NCBI GenBank assembly: GCA_025529335.1
Contig: JAMYHX010000066.1
Coordinates: 60,502 to 124,501 of the forward strand
DNA length: 64,000 bases
DNA from: Rhizopus sp. PT2906
Taxonomy: Eukaryota > Mucoromycota > Mucoromycetes > Mucorales > Rhizopodaceae
Direction of reading: 5' to 3'
Each line of letters begins with the position of its first letter. Position 1 is the stretch's first letter. A program made the translations under genes and the position numbers. Shown piece after piece: positions 32,452 to 42,702 of the stretch. The notes below the pieces were generated by a model. The model was not told the origin of the DNA, made no database searches, and saw only the letters and a program-made list of their open reading frames with translations.

Positions 32452-34048
32452 TTATTGCTGTTGTGGCGAAGTAGTCAAGTACTCTTTGATCTTTTGACTA
32501 TTAGATCCTATTGATAGGTGTGAGTTTTATATGCTTTTTTTTTTTTCATTTGTTTATCAAGGCTTACTTGATCTGGATGCAGATTCACTTGTGTCAAGTT
32601 GCAAAGGAGGTATACTATTCTTATCAGAGGCTAATGACTTTTGGGATGAACTAGAAGTCGATCGACGGATCTAATAAGAATGAGTTAGAAATATATCATT
32701 TTCGCTTTCATTTTTGTCACTTACAATACCGCCTCTTCCAGGAGAAGGAGGTACAGTTCTGAACACAGCAGGGATTCTATTGAATTCGATCAATACTTTT
32801 CTTCTTTTTTTTTTTCCCACTGTTTGCTTACCCTTCATCTAATGGGATATCATCAGTTGGTAAACCTGTCTGTTTACGAAGGTGAACCAATTCACTCTTA
32901 TACTTGTTACATTGTTGTAATTTTATAAGAACTAAATATAAATATAAGCAATCTAGTATTTACAAAGCATATTCACTTGCATTCTTTTTCCATTTCGGTT
33001 GTCTTATTCTTCAAGATAGCTATTTCAGATAGCAACATCTCTGCTGTATTGGATTGCATATCAACCGTTTCCTTGGAAGGCTTCTTTGTACTAAGAGAAC
33101 AAATTAATCACATATACATTACACAAGAGTGAATAATTACAGGACAGGTGATATAATACTAGAAGAGGCGCTGCTCTCATGCAAGTGGGAAGCTGCCTGT
33201 TGAGCTCTTAGTGAATCCAGCTGCTTCTGTAGCTTATTAACGATATATTCTTGTTCTTGTTCCAAAGAGTTCTCCATATCGATCTTTTCACGCTGCAGTT
33301 GATTTAACTTTTTTTGAAGCATGTTTGTCATGTATTCTTCTTCTTGTTCAACTTGTAAAAGCAATTCGCTTTTTTCCTTCTTAAGTCCGCTAATACGCTT
33401 TAATAGTTTATTCGAAATAAACTCTTCCTCTTGTTCTGCCACTGCATTCTAAGTTTAAGGTTAATTATGAAAAAGATAGAGACAAAGAGATTATATACCA
33501 TTTCAACTGCCATTTGTTTTAATGCCTTATTATCATGCTTTAATATTTTGACATGCCCCTTTTCCATTTCCAACTCAAACTCCAATTTCTTGATACGAGC
33601 TTCTTGCTCTAAGCATCTCGAATGTAATTCCTTTACTTTAGATTTTAATTCATCCAAATCCTGAATTCTCAATAATTCTTCTAGTTGATCAGAACTAGAT
33701 TATCTCATGTGAGACTTTTTGCATCATAAAGTTTCATATGCATGTACCTTTCTATGCTCTGAAGCTTGGATTCATAGGCTTTTGTGCGTGTATGCAAATC
33801 TGCTTCAAGTGCTGCCTTATCTTTACGAACCTTTTTTTTTAGGGGATTAGATCATGTATAGAGGACATCAATTTAGTTTACCTGTTCAAGTTGTTCGCGA
33901 AGTGTTCTTGTCAGCTGTTTCTCGTTTTCCTTTATTTCGGTCAACAATGTATTTTTCTATACTTGATTAGGCCCCATAATAACTATGTAATAAATCTCCT
34001 TACTTCGCTATTTTCAATATCGCTGTACACAGACTGAGCGTCACTCAT
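32452..34048 (-). CDS. CCDC6-like coiled-coil protein
   Basis: Many small exons encode about 390 residues, mostly predicted coiled coil. Exon 1 is MSDAQSVYSDIENSE. The core repeats an EEExxxNxLxKKLxxLxxEK unit: AEQEEEFISNKLLKRISGLK, QVEQEEEYMTNMLQKKLNQL and SLEQEQEYIVNKLQKQLDSL. This triple register (EEEFISN, EEEYMTN, EQEYIVN) is the signature of CCDC6/H4 proteins (EEEFISNTLFKKI, EEEFLTNELSRKL, EQEALVNRLWKR). A later exon has MQSNTAEMLLSEIAILKNKT. The tail is Ser/Pro-rich (PPSPGRGGI, TSPQQQ) and stops at 32452-32454. Human CCDC6 is a scaffold linked to DNA-damage signalling and PP4. Its fungal role is unknown. It is divergent from the Rossmann-fold gene. Confidence 0.8.
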
Positions 34049-34360
34049 AATAGTTTAATAATAAAAGAGAAAGAAAGAAAGAGAGAGAGAGAAAAAAGGG
34101 AACGATAACAAATTAAATTCAAAACGCGGGAATTGAATACGATGTCAAAATACAGCATATTAATTTTTTTTTTACCTTTGGAAAAAAAAGAGACTCATGC
34201 ATCATTTAATATATGCTTTATTTACACAGTAGACAAAAGAAAGACAAAGAAGAAAGAAAAAGGAGCAACATTAATAACTTAAAAGTCGGGCATAAGAACT
34301 AAACTTCACTGTGACCGTGCGCTCTTTTTCTTTTGTCTTTTTTTTTAAATTTAATTCTAA
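34049..34360. promoter_or_regulatory. divergent intergenic region
   Basis: This 312-bp head-to-head gap between the CCDC6-like and Rossmann-fold genes probably holds both promoters. It contains a GA-repeat tract (about 34068-34093) and poly-T runs. No specific factor site is assigned. Confidence 0.4.
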
Positions 34361-35255
34361 ATGGAGCAAAGAGTCATGTCAGCCGCTGTTGTACCCATAC
34401 TCATCTTGGGTTTGGGTTGGACTGGTCAGTTCTTGGCTGAACTAATGTTGTCTATGCAAATAGACTATGCTGCAACCACACGTGATGGCAGAAATGACAC
34501 CATTGTTTGGACATTACCTGATAACTGTGCCTTTCTCAACGTTTCTGCTTTACCCTTTGCACAAACTGTACTTGTCACTTTTCCCGTCAAGCAACCACAG
34601 TGCCTTGATGCTCTCATAGATGCATATGAGGCCCAGCATGAACAATCTTCTCAATGGATTCTTCTTTCGTCCACGCGTCCATTTAGTGGTGACCCAGCTG
34701 ATAGACATACACCACTCGATAGATCCAAAGATACAGGACGTATGTCTGCAGAGGATACACTTATCCAAAGAGGCGGTTCTGTTTTACATTTAGCAGGTCT
34801 CTGGGGAAATCAAAGGTATCATATGTCTAAAACAAAAACAAAAAAAAGAACCTAGGCTAATATGTATCAATAGGCAACCAAAGAATTGGGTTCCTCGTTT
34901 TCCAACAGCTGAAGCCATACGTAATAAACTCCTTCAACGTCAACTTCATTTGATTCATGGCAAAGATGTTGCCCGTGCTATCTTGGCAGTCCATCAGCAG
35001 TTTAAACCAGGGGAAAGATGGATAATTACCGATCAAACTTGCTATGATTGGATAAAGCTATTTTTGGCTTGGGGCAGTGAAGAGCAAATCAAGATAGCCA
35101 GAGACTTGGCTATTCACGATGACCAATGCCGACAAGTACTTGGTGATGGATCATTGGAAGAAGTTGTCGCACGAGGAGGAGTCAAGCCCAGGTTAGATTC
35201 AACTGAATTCTGGGAAACTTTTCATTTGAAACCAACAGAATTTTTAAATGTATGA
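34361..35255 (+). CDS. NAD(P)-binding Rossmann-fold protein (atypical SDR / epimerase-like)
   Basis: Two exons joined across a 58-nt intron (about 34816-34873) give 278 residues. The nucleotide-binding loop is ILILGLGWTGQFLAELMLS (GxGxxG). Next come the usual Rossmann elements: VLVTFPVKQP, WILLSSTRPF and LHLAGLWGNQR, then QLHLIHGKDVARAILAVHQQ and WIITDQTCYDWIK. The layout resembles bacterial YeeZ-like and fungal atypical short-chain reductases annotated as NAD-dependent epimerase/dehydratase-like. The classical YxxxK catalytic pair is not evident, so the substrate cannot be assigned. The start at 34361 (MEQRVMSAAVVP) has an alternative Met five codons later. Function beyond dinucleotide binding is unknown. 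Confidence 0.75.
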
Positions 35256-35836
35256 TTATGTCATGTACGTTTAAAGTACTTTTACTCATAATAAACTAAA
35301 ACCTCAATTGGTCGCACGATAATACAGTAAAGATATATGGCCTTAGACATCTTTGGTGGTTTCTAAACATAAGCACGCAATTTTTATACAAAGATGGATA
35401 AGGAATGTTGCTGATGAGAACGGTAGACAGAAATAGCCCAGAAAAGATTAAGGAACGGCATTGGGTTCGCAAATGGGAACAGACTGTTATGGACTTGTTG
35501 GCCAATTGCATGAAACTTTTTTAATTTAAACGTAAATAAATGGTTGATCCTTCAGAAAAGGTTGACATTGAAGCCTGCAGTAAAGTTTAAAAATTTAATT
35601 CTAGTAGAAAAGAATCAGATCGAATACACAATGTTTCTTGTTTATCAGAAAAGAGTAAAAAGAGTAGCTAGCATTTTGTGGCAAATACCTTAATGATAGC
35701 TATACCAAATAAAGCAATTCACTAATTAGAAGACAGAAAAAAAAAAAAAAAAAGAGTTAATGCAACCTGTCCTTTTCTTTCTTTCTGTCTTTCTCTCTCT
35801 TTCCTTTCTTTCTTTCTTTTTCTTTTTTTATTGATT
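35256..35836. other. intergenic upstream of the PUF gene
   Basis: This contains the 3' UTR of the Rossmann-fold gene and a CT-rich pyrimidine tract (about 35766-35825) just before the PUF start codon, typical of fungal core promoters. An A-run lies at about 35737. No gene is supported. Confidence 0.45.
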
Positions 35837-38380
35837 ATGGATTTTATATGGAATACCCAAAAAGATATCAACGATGATAATAACGATTTGAAGAGGTATT
35901 TTATAGATACTTTCGCGCACAAAAAGAACTTGTAAATAATAATATGACAATAGTGCCATATCCGTAAAAGAAGACGACCAAGTGTCAAAATATGCTTTCT
36001 CTCTTTCTAGAAGTCGTAGTACGAGTACGTCAGCCAATTCACGATTACGTTATACACCTTTAGCTGAAAATACAGTTCGTCGTCCTCGTGCTGACACGAT
36101 GCCAACTTCAAGTCCATTCGATTTATACAATCCATCAACAAACATTGACAATTCTCCACTTCTCTCTGACGAAAACGTACCTAATTCACTTACTAGTACA
36201 CTTGCATCTCTTGGATTAACTGACGACGACAGCAGCATATCTTCAGGATTGACTAGACACTACTTTGAACCAACAACAGCTGTTGCTGCTGCCGCTGCTG
36301 CTGCTGCTGCTGCTGCCACTCGCAACAGATCCTACACGGTGTCGGACATGGTTCAACGTCGTCCATTCAAGCCTTTCTTGAACGACAATACAAAAGAACA
36401 AGTCTCGACAGCCTCTTTGCAAACACACCATCGACCGAGAGCGGCTAGTCTAGGCATGGCCGAAATATCTCATCACCACTTTTCTCCTTTTGATTTTGAT
36501 TATTTTGACCCGAGTATCCATGAAGGAAGCAAGACGGATAACTCATCACTATATTCTACAATAGAAAAGACAAGAGAAGATGAATTGATGGTAATTATCA
36601 CTCTCTTCCCATTTTACTTTAACCTAATGTTTAATATAGACAAAAAACGATTCCAGACTGTCTTCACCCAGTCTATCAGCTCAGCAAGCCCCTTCTCGTG
36701 CTCTTTGGTTAGGCAATATTAGTCCATCGGTCAGGGTATCTGATCTATACCAGCAATTTTCTTCTTATGGCCATATAGAAAGTGCTAGAATTCTGTCAGA
36801 TAAGGACTGTGCGTTTGTTAATTTTGAATCAATTGAATCTGCATTAGCCGCAAAAGAGGATCTGGAAGGTCGATGGGGCAGTAAGGTCAAAGGATCGGTC
36901 GTCAAGGTGGGATTTGGTAAGGCAGATGTGAATCTAGCTGTTGCATTAGCCAATGAATCTTCACCCAACGTTCAAGGCCCAACTCGTGCTTTATGTAAGT
37001 TAATTATATATATATATATTTATGCGCCATAGCTAATCTTTTATCTTAAGGGGTCGGTAATATTCCAACAAATACTAGTTCTACTCTTTTACAAACTGTC
37101 TTTGAATCATTTGGTCCTATCGAATCTATACGTATTCTCTCTCACAAGAATTGTGCCTTTATCAACTTTCATCGACAAGAGGATGCTGTCCGTGCTCGAA
37201 AGACGCTTCAAAACAAGGAAATCTTGGGCCCCGGTACAGGTACAGTGCGCGTGGGATTTGCAAGAGAACCTGAAGGTGAAGATATTGCAGCAGCCACTGC
37301 GACCAAATCGCGGCATCAAGAGAATGCCAACATCCTTGCCAACATTCTGTCAGATGTCAGTAAAATCATGAGCGAGAAACAGACGATCAATCAAGATCAA
37401 CACCAGATTCTTTCTCTCGAACGTAAGCTTATAATGCAACACTTGGGATATACACCGCCTGATGAAGGTAACAAAATAATACTACAAGTAACAAAAACTA
37501 ATCACTTTATTTTTTAAGATCGTGTTCCTATACAGTATTCTTCATTCATGCCACCCGTACCAGAATTTAACTCTGACCGCAAAGTACGTCCATTACGACT
37601 GAGAGAAATTAGAAAGGGATTGGACACTGGCCTTCTCTTGTCTGAGATCGAGTCAATTGCTGAAGAATGTATGGAGGAAATCGTCGAACTTTGTAGTGGT
37701 AAGAATACATAAGAGATGAAGACAGGGGGATAGTATTGATCAAAAGTGAAAATAGATTATATTGGAAATACGGTTGTTCAAAAAATATTTGAATATGGCA
37801 GTGAAGATACAAAACTGGCCTTATTGAAAACCATTGCTCCTTATCTGGCATCGATTGGTGTTCATAAAAATGGTACTTGGGCTGCTCAAAAGATCATAGA
37901 CACTTGCCATACAGAAGAACAGGTAAAAAGTTGTATATAAAGAATACATAAGAGAAAGGAAAACTAATGTTTATATAGGCTCAGCTGATTTGTACTCATC
38001 TTGCACCCTATGTTCCATTATTATTACTCGATCAATTCGGAAACTATGTTGTCCAATGCTGCCTTCGTATGGGATATCCAAGGAATCAATTCATTTTTTA
38101 TGCAATTGCTGATAATTGTCTAGTTGTCGGCCAAGGTAGGTTTGGTTCTAGATCAATACGAGCTATTCTTGGAAATCCCATTGTTACCAAAGAGCAACAG
38201 GTATATATTGATAATACATACAATACACAAAATTATTGACTTCAGTAGATCTACATTGCTGCTGCCATCATTCAAAATTCAATGCTATTATCCATCAATC
38301 CAAATGGTTGTATCTTACTCAATTGGCTTCTTGATACCTCAAAATTATTAGATCCTGTATCGCATGTACATTTGTCATAA
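35837..38380 (+). CDS. Pumilio-family RNA-binding protein with two RRMs (Jsn1/Puf2-like)
   Basis: Exon 1 (MDFIWNTQKDINDDNNDLK) is joined across an intron ending TTTCTAG at 36010 to RSRSTSTSANSRLRYTPLAE. A disordered Ser/Asn region with a 12-residue polyalanine run (about 36279-36317) follows. RRM1 begins SRALWLGNISPSVRVSDLYQ with CAFVNFES, and RRM2 begins TRALWVGNIPTNTSS with CAFINFHR. A helical linker (NILANILSDVSKIMSEKQ) precedes PUF repeats: DYIGNTVVQKIFEYGSED, HKNGTWAAQKIIDT, DQFGNYVVQCCLRMG, GRFGSRSIRAILGN, NPNGCILLNWLLDTS. The RRM-plus-PUF architecture is that of yeast Jsn1/Puf2, which bind mRNAs for membrane proteins. The reading frame stops at 38378-38380, so only about five to six repeats are present. 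One base separates it from the PAC4 stop. Confidence 0.88.
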
Positions 38381-38381
38381 G

Positions 38382-38833
38382 TTAAAAAATAGTCTTTAAT
38401 ATTTCCATCAATTTCTTCTCTACAAAAACAAAAAGCATATCATCCGATTGATTCAAATTAAAACTGACATAAAACTGTTGTTTATATCTTTTCGCTACAA
38501 GTTGGTTAGTAAAAAGTCGCATCTCTATTATTCATGGTTTTACCTAGTTTACGTGCCAAATTTTTACTCTCTTCTGAGACACTTTTACCTAGTAATGAAG
38601 TAGAAGAAGCTACAGTCTATAAAGTTGCTTAATAGTCAATTATTAAACATGTGCTTTTTATTTACATGTGATGCAAAGGGAGGAACAGCCATGGACAAGT
38701 CTCCTAATTTGCCATCTTTTCCAACCCAAATAAACACCGATTGTCTCATCACAGTAACCTGAAAATGAACAGGTTCTGTCATGAACATGTGAGTTTCTTG
38801 ATAAATCTTGAATTCTGGCTCAACTGTGGTCAT
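38382..38833 (-). CDS. proteasome assembly chaperone 4 (PAC4/PSMG4) homolog
   Basis: Three exons (38666-38833, 38544-38616, 38382-38494) add up to 117 residues, close to the 123 of human PSMG4. Exon 1 has HMFMTEPVHFQVTVMRQSVF then IWVGKDGKLGDLSMAVPPF. Exon 2 has SSTSLLGKSVSEESKNLARK. Exon 3 has QQFYVSFNLNQSDDMLFVFV and EKKLMEILKTIF. Each block aligns with human PAC4 (VHFHVMRLTDSLFLWVG, STSLLGD...LAQRLARK, FVSYNL...LVENRIKEEM). All splice phases match. PAC4 pairs with PAC3 and helps assemble the 20S alpha-ring. The gene ends one base from the PUF stop codon on the other strand, so the two 3' UTRs must overlap. Confidence 0.92.
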
Positions 38834-39784
38834 TGTATACGGTTAAACAATCTTTTTTTACACTTTATTCACAAATTATTCGCACACTGATAAAAAAAAA
38901 ATGATAATTTCAGACAACAAAAAATAATAAAAGATACAACAGATAATAAAAAAGAGAGCCCATCAGAAGCAAAAGAATGAATAAAGAAATGATTAGTAAA
39001 TCAGTTATTTACATTGATATTAAATGATTACATTATAAAGAGGATGTATAAGAGAAAAAAAGAGACAAGAAAAGTGAGTAAACATGTAAAAGAGGTTATG
39101 AATATCTTATCCGAAGTGTACTGTAGATGGGCTAGCGATAACTGGCCTGGAAACATAAATGAAGAAAAAAAAAAAGAGAGCAAGCATAGAGGGCATAGAG
39201 GGCATATAGAGAGCATAGAGAGCAGCCAAAGGAGCGGAAGGGGTTAAAGGAGTGGATGGGACCAAAGTTTGATAAGAAACAAACTACCCCCAGCTAACAT
39301 CGGGTTAGTTTCGATGGGCAATCTATAACACTACACGTCAGTTTCTTACAAGAGTAAATAATATAACATACCTTAGGGCTAGCTGGGGAATAGCTGGTCT
39401 TACTTTTTGGTCCAAAGAAGCCAAGATCAGACTATTTAAACAAATTCTCTAGCAATTTTTTATTTTGTATAAAGTCTTGACCACATTTATCTTTTCTCAA
39501 ATATATCAAGCTCATTTTATACATTGTTACATGTTGTCTTTTTAAATAAATAATAAAAAAGACATAAAGTGTTTAATTGTTATTGATCTTGTAATGCATG
39601 CGAATAATTTCTTAAAGTAGAAAAAGAAAAGAGAAGCGCGCGCGTGTATAAATAAAATGTGTGAATGATTGATTTTGTTGCCATGACAATTACATTTCTT
39701 TTTTTTTTTTTCAAACAGTGTACGCAATGGGTGTGTTGCTATATCCACAATAATATTTTTTTTATTTCCTGATTCTAAACAAGT
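38834..39784. other. intergenic with RPS12 3' UTR and a tandem short repeat
   Basis: This is AT-rich. A plus-strand frame at 39014-39247 is low complexity. A small purine-rich tandem repeat (units around GAGGGCATA and GAGAGCATA) lies at about 39183-39226. A candidate short minus-strand gene is listed separately. A 13-nt T-run sits at about 39698-39710. Confidence 0.4.
39244..39515 (-). other. candidate small spliced ORF with an in-frame stop
   Basis: Minus-strand reading from ATG 39513-39515 gives MSLIYLRKDKCGQDFIQNKK and then LLENLFK. It then meets TAG and continues in the same frame with SDLGFFGPKSKTSYSPASPK up to a donor (GTATGT). A 41-nt intron ending GTGTAG would join it to CYRLPIETNPMLAGGSLFLI and stop at 39244. 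The Pro/Ser-rich and hydrophobic parts look protein-like and the segment is less AT-rich, but no family is recognised. Either the real gene starts after the TAG, or this is not coding. Confidence 0.2.
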
Positions 39785-40274
39785 TTAACGAGACTTGAAG
39801 TAGTCCAAGAGAACGTTCATAGCTTCGGATTCTTCTCCAAAATCGGTAACGGCAACACAAGAGCAGCCAACGACCTTACGAGCGTTACCTTCACGATCAA
39901 TCTTGCAGAGACCAGCCCATTCACCGAGCTTCTTGGCATCAGCGACCTTGATCAAGTTGATGTTGTGTTCAGCACAGAGAGCTTCAACCAACTTGATGTA
40001 TTCAGATTCGGTACAAGATTCGACAAGAACGGCCAAGTGAGCTTGACGTCTATGAGTGTAAAGATGAGTCAATGTGTCCAATGTCTTCAATTCTCTTCTA
40101 TTCTAACCTGTCTAAAGCCTTGACAGCTTCCTTTAAACCACGAGCAAGACCATCGTGGACAAGAGCACGACGAAGGACTTCTTGAAGGGCATCTTCAACT
40201 GACATTTGGCCGGAAGTGGTTTCAACGGCAACTTCGACTTCTTGGCTATCGATAACTTCTTCGTGGTCAGACAT
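39785..40274 (-). CDS. RPS12: 40S ribosomal protein eS12 (S12)
   Basis: This small-subunit ribosomal protein of the L7Ae-like fold is encoded by two exons with an intron near 40059-40108. The N-terminus MSDHEEVIDSQEVEVAVETT is acidic. It continues SVEDALQEVLRRALVHDGLA then RGLKEAVKALDR, and after the intron RQAHLAVLVESCTESEYIKL, VEALCAEHNINLIKVADAKK and LGEWAGLCKIDREGNARKVV, ending YFKSR. The protein is about 140 residues, normal for the family. Codon choice is strongly biased toward C- and T-ending codons compared with neighbours, as expected for a highly expressed gene. It is divergent from RAD7 with a 368-bp shared upstream region. Confidence 0.96.
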
Positions 40275-40642
40275 CTACACAAGGTATTAATGATCTATGG
40301 TTGGATGGACTGATGGATGGGTTGATATCCTACTTAACGATTGATTAAAAGAGAAGGGATTCTTCAATTATCAATTTCCTACTTTTGGATATACTCATTG
40401 AAGCCCTGGAGCACACACACACACACAGCGCCAACACACACAGCGCGCGCGCGCACACCACAATAAAAGTGCGTGGAGGTAGGGCAGAGAACTCTTGTCG
40501 CACAAATGCGGCTTGAACAATGAGGTTCGGAAAGCGAAAGGATGCGTCAAATGAGATTGACGCATTTAAGTTGGCAGTCAGTCATTTTGACCTTTTTTTT
40601 TTTTCTCTTATCTTTTTCTCTCTCCCTCTCTTTCTTTAATCT
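40275..40642. promoter_or_regulatory. divergent RPS12/RAD7 upstream region with CA/CG dinucleotide repeats
   Basis: Head-to-head intergenic region of 368 bp. From about 40412 to 40457 it has an alternating purine-pyrimidine block made of CA repeats, an interruption, then CGCGCGCGCG and CACA. Near the RAD7 start is a pyrimidine tract (about 40591-40636). The alternating block could adopt Z-DNA or exclude nucleosomes; that is inference. Confidence 0.5.
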
Positions 40643-42611
40643 ATGAATCGCAACGGCAACCGTAATGAACCTTCTTCCAACAGAGTGAGAGGGCCTACTT
40701 CTGCTTTATCGAGCTTTTTAAGAGTGAGTTGTCTTTAGTTGTTATAGATGTGAACCTGATCTTGGACGTCTTTGTAGGAGCAAGGTATTCAAGTGCCTAA
40801 CCGTAGCAGAAGAGCACGCCGTGAGGAACAAGCGACTCCAAGAGATATGAGTATTGATCCTTCTACACCCTCTGATGAAGCTAGTTCCATGGAAGGAGTA
40901 GAGCAGACTGTGACGGTTGCTGCGCAGTCGTCATCGTCATCATTAACAACAACAACAGCAACAGAGGAAATGACTTTTACTGCATCATCATCATCTAAAA
41001 AAAAGAGAAAAGATGATAGTGACGACGATGATGATGTTGACTTTGCGCCATCCAGTTCAAGAAAGGCGGTCAAAGGCCGTGCACGCATTCTGTTTTGTGT
41101 GGTCTGTAAAAGCAGATTTGCCCGTGACATAAACGATGATAATGAAGAGACTCTTTGCAGTGACTGCAAGGCTGGAAAGTCTCCTAATAAACCTGTTAAG
41201 CCCAAGAAGAAAAGGTTGAACGTCAGTAAGAAAGAACAGTTACTTGCACATGATAGAGTGCCTTCCCTTCAAGATATTTGTATTTCTGTAGGTGACTCTA
41301 TGCATATGTGTATATAGAAATTGACAGTGACTTGAACATAGATTGTTGTTGAATATATCGATGAAGTTGAAACCTTTGGCTTCATTAGTGACGAAAGCTT
41401 TGAAAAGCTGGCCAAGATCATTTCTCGTAACAGAAAATTGAACAATCAAATTTCAAGACTGTTTATGGAACCATACAGAAAGACCCTAAGCTTATATGAC
41501 TGCACTAGTAAGTAGTAGTAATAAATAATGAATGATATGTACTCATGTTCAATAGATATGGATGAGAACGCACTGATGAATGTTGCTCACTTTTGTCCTA
41601 GAATGGAAAGGCTAGAACTGATCTATTGTGGTCAGATCAATGACAAGGTGTTGCGTCTTTATCAAGAACGATTACACAATTTGAAGTCATTGTTTCTTTC
41701 TGGTGCTTTCCTTGTTACCAAAGAAGCGTGGATTTCATTCTTTGAAACGACAAATAAGAGGCTTGAAGCCTTTGGTCTACGTCATTCAAATCGCTTTGAT
41801 CTCACCTGTATTGAATCTCTGTCCAAGCTTTGTCCTAATCTTCAATCGCTCAATTTAGGGCAACTGGGTTCTCTGACATCAAAATACTTGCCACATATTG
41901 CGAAATTGACCAAGCTGACCAAGTTGGAACTAGCATGGCCGTCTAATGAAGAAGAAGATACAGAACAAACAACTAATTTGATTCATATGTTAGAAGAGGT
42001 TGGCCCTCAGTTGACCGAACTATCCCTTAGAGGATTTTATGGTTTAACTGACGACGTATTGCTAAAAGGTATCATGAAACATTGCAAGAACCTTAAAAAG
42101 TTGAATGTGGAACAAAGTGAACAACTCACAGCTGAGGCTGCGGTACAATTCTTTGAGAACTGGGAAGCTGAAGGCCTGACATATCTGGACATTTCCCGAT
42201 GTATTCTGTTAAATGACGAAGTTCTGAAAGTGGCCATCCGTCGCTTTGGCAACACTTTAACTCATTTAAACATTCACAGCTTAGAGTTACTTTCTCCTAA
42301 CGGCTTGGAAGTCTTGGCTGGTGTGAATGAGAATGAAAAGGATTATTGTCACCAGCTCACGTATCTTAACTGCAGCTTTGTTCGAGCTATGGATGACTTT
42401 GTTCTTCAAAAATTGATTACAAAATGCAAATCATTACAAGACATTCATGTTTGGGGCTGTCACTTGGTAAAAATGAAATATACTTTTATGCATATTGTAT
42501 TCACTTTATTTCTTTAAATAGATCACAAATGCAGTAAATGCTCAAATCAATCCCCTATTACGCATTATTGGAAGGGAAACCAGTACTATATCTTTGTTAA
42601 ATACTCAATAA
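40643..42611 (+). CDS. RAD7: Rad7-like nucleotide excision repair protein (LRR)
   Basis: Five exons. The N-terminus MNRNGNRNEPSSNRVRGPTS then ALSSFLR matches the conserved Rad7 opening (RGPTSALTxFLxEQGI). Exon 2 starts EQGIQVPNRSRRARREE. A Ser/Asp-rich acidic stretch precedes a C4 zinc-binding module, LFCVVCKSRFARD...LCSDCK. Next are LLAHDRVPSLQDICIS and EYIDEVETFGFISDESFEKL. A long leucine-rich repeat array then runs to the end (ALMNVAHFCPRMERLELIYC, SLFLSGAF, LSKLCPNLQSLNLGQL, CKSLQDIHVWGCHL). The protein is about 560 residues. With Rad16 it forms the GGR complex and an Elongin/Cul3 ligase in global genome repair. S. pombe Rhp7 is the nearest model. Stop TAA at 42609-42611. Confidence 0.9.
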
Positions 42612-42702
42612 TATATGGTTGGGCATTTGTGTTACCTTTTTTTTTTTTAATTTTCTCTTCTTTATCCTCTCTTTCTCTCTTTCAAGCAAATGTCTTGCTT
42701 CA

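Noticed and set aside
38538..38634. Plus-strand frame that looked like the last PUF exon
   Set aside because: The opposite strand here is exon 2 of PAC4, with matching splice phases and clear homology; the PUF frame has its own stop at 38378-38380.
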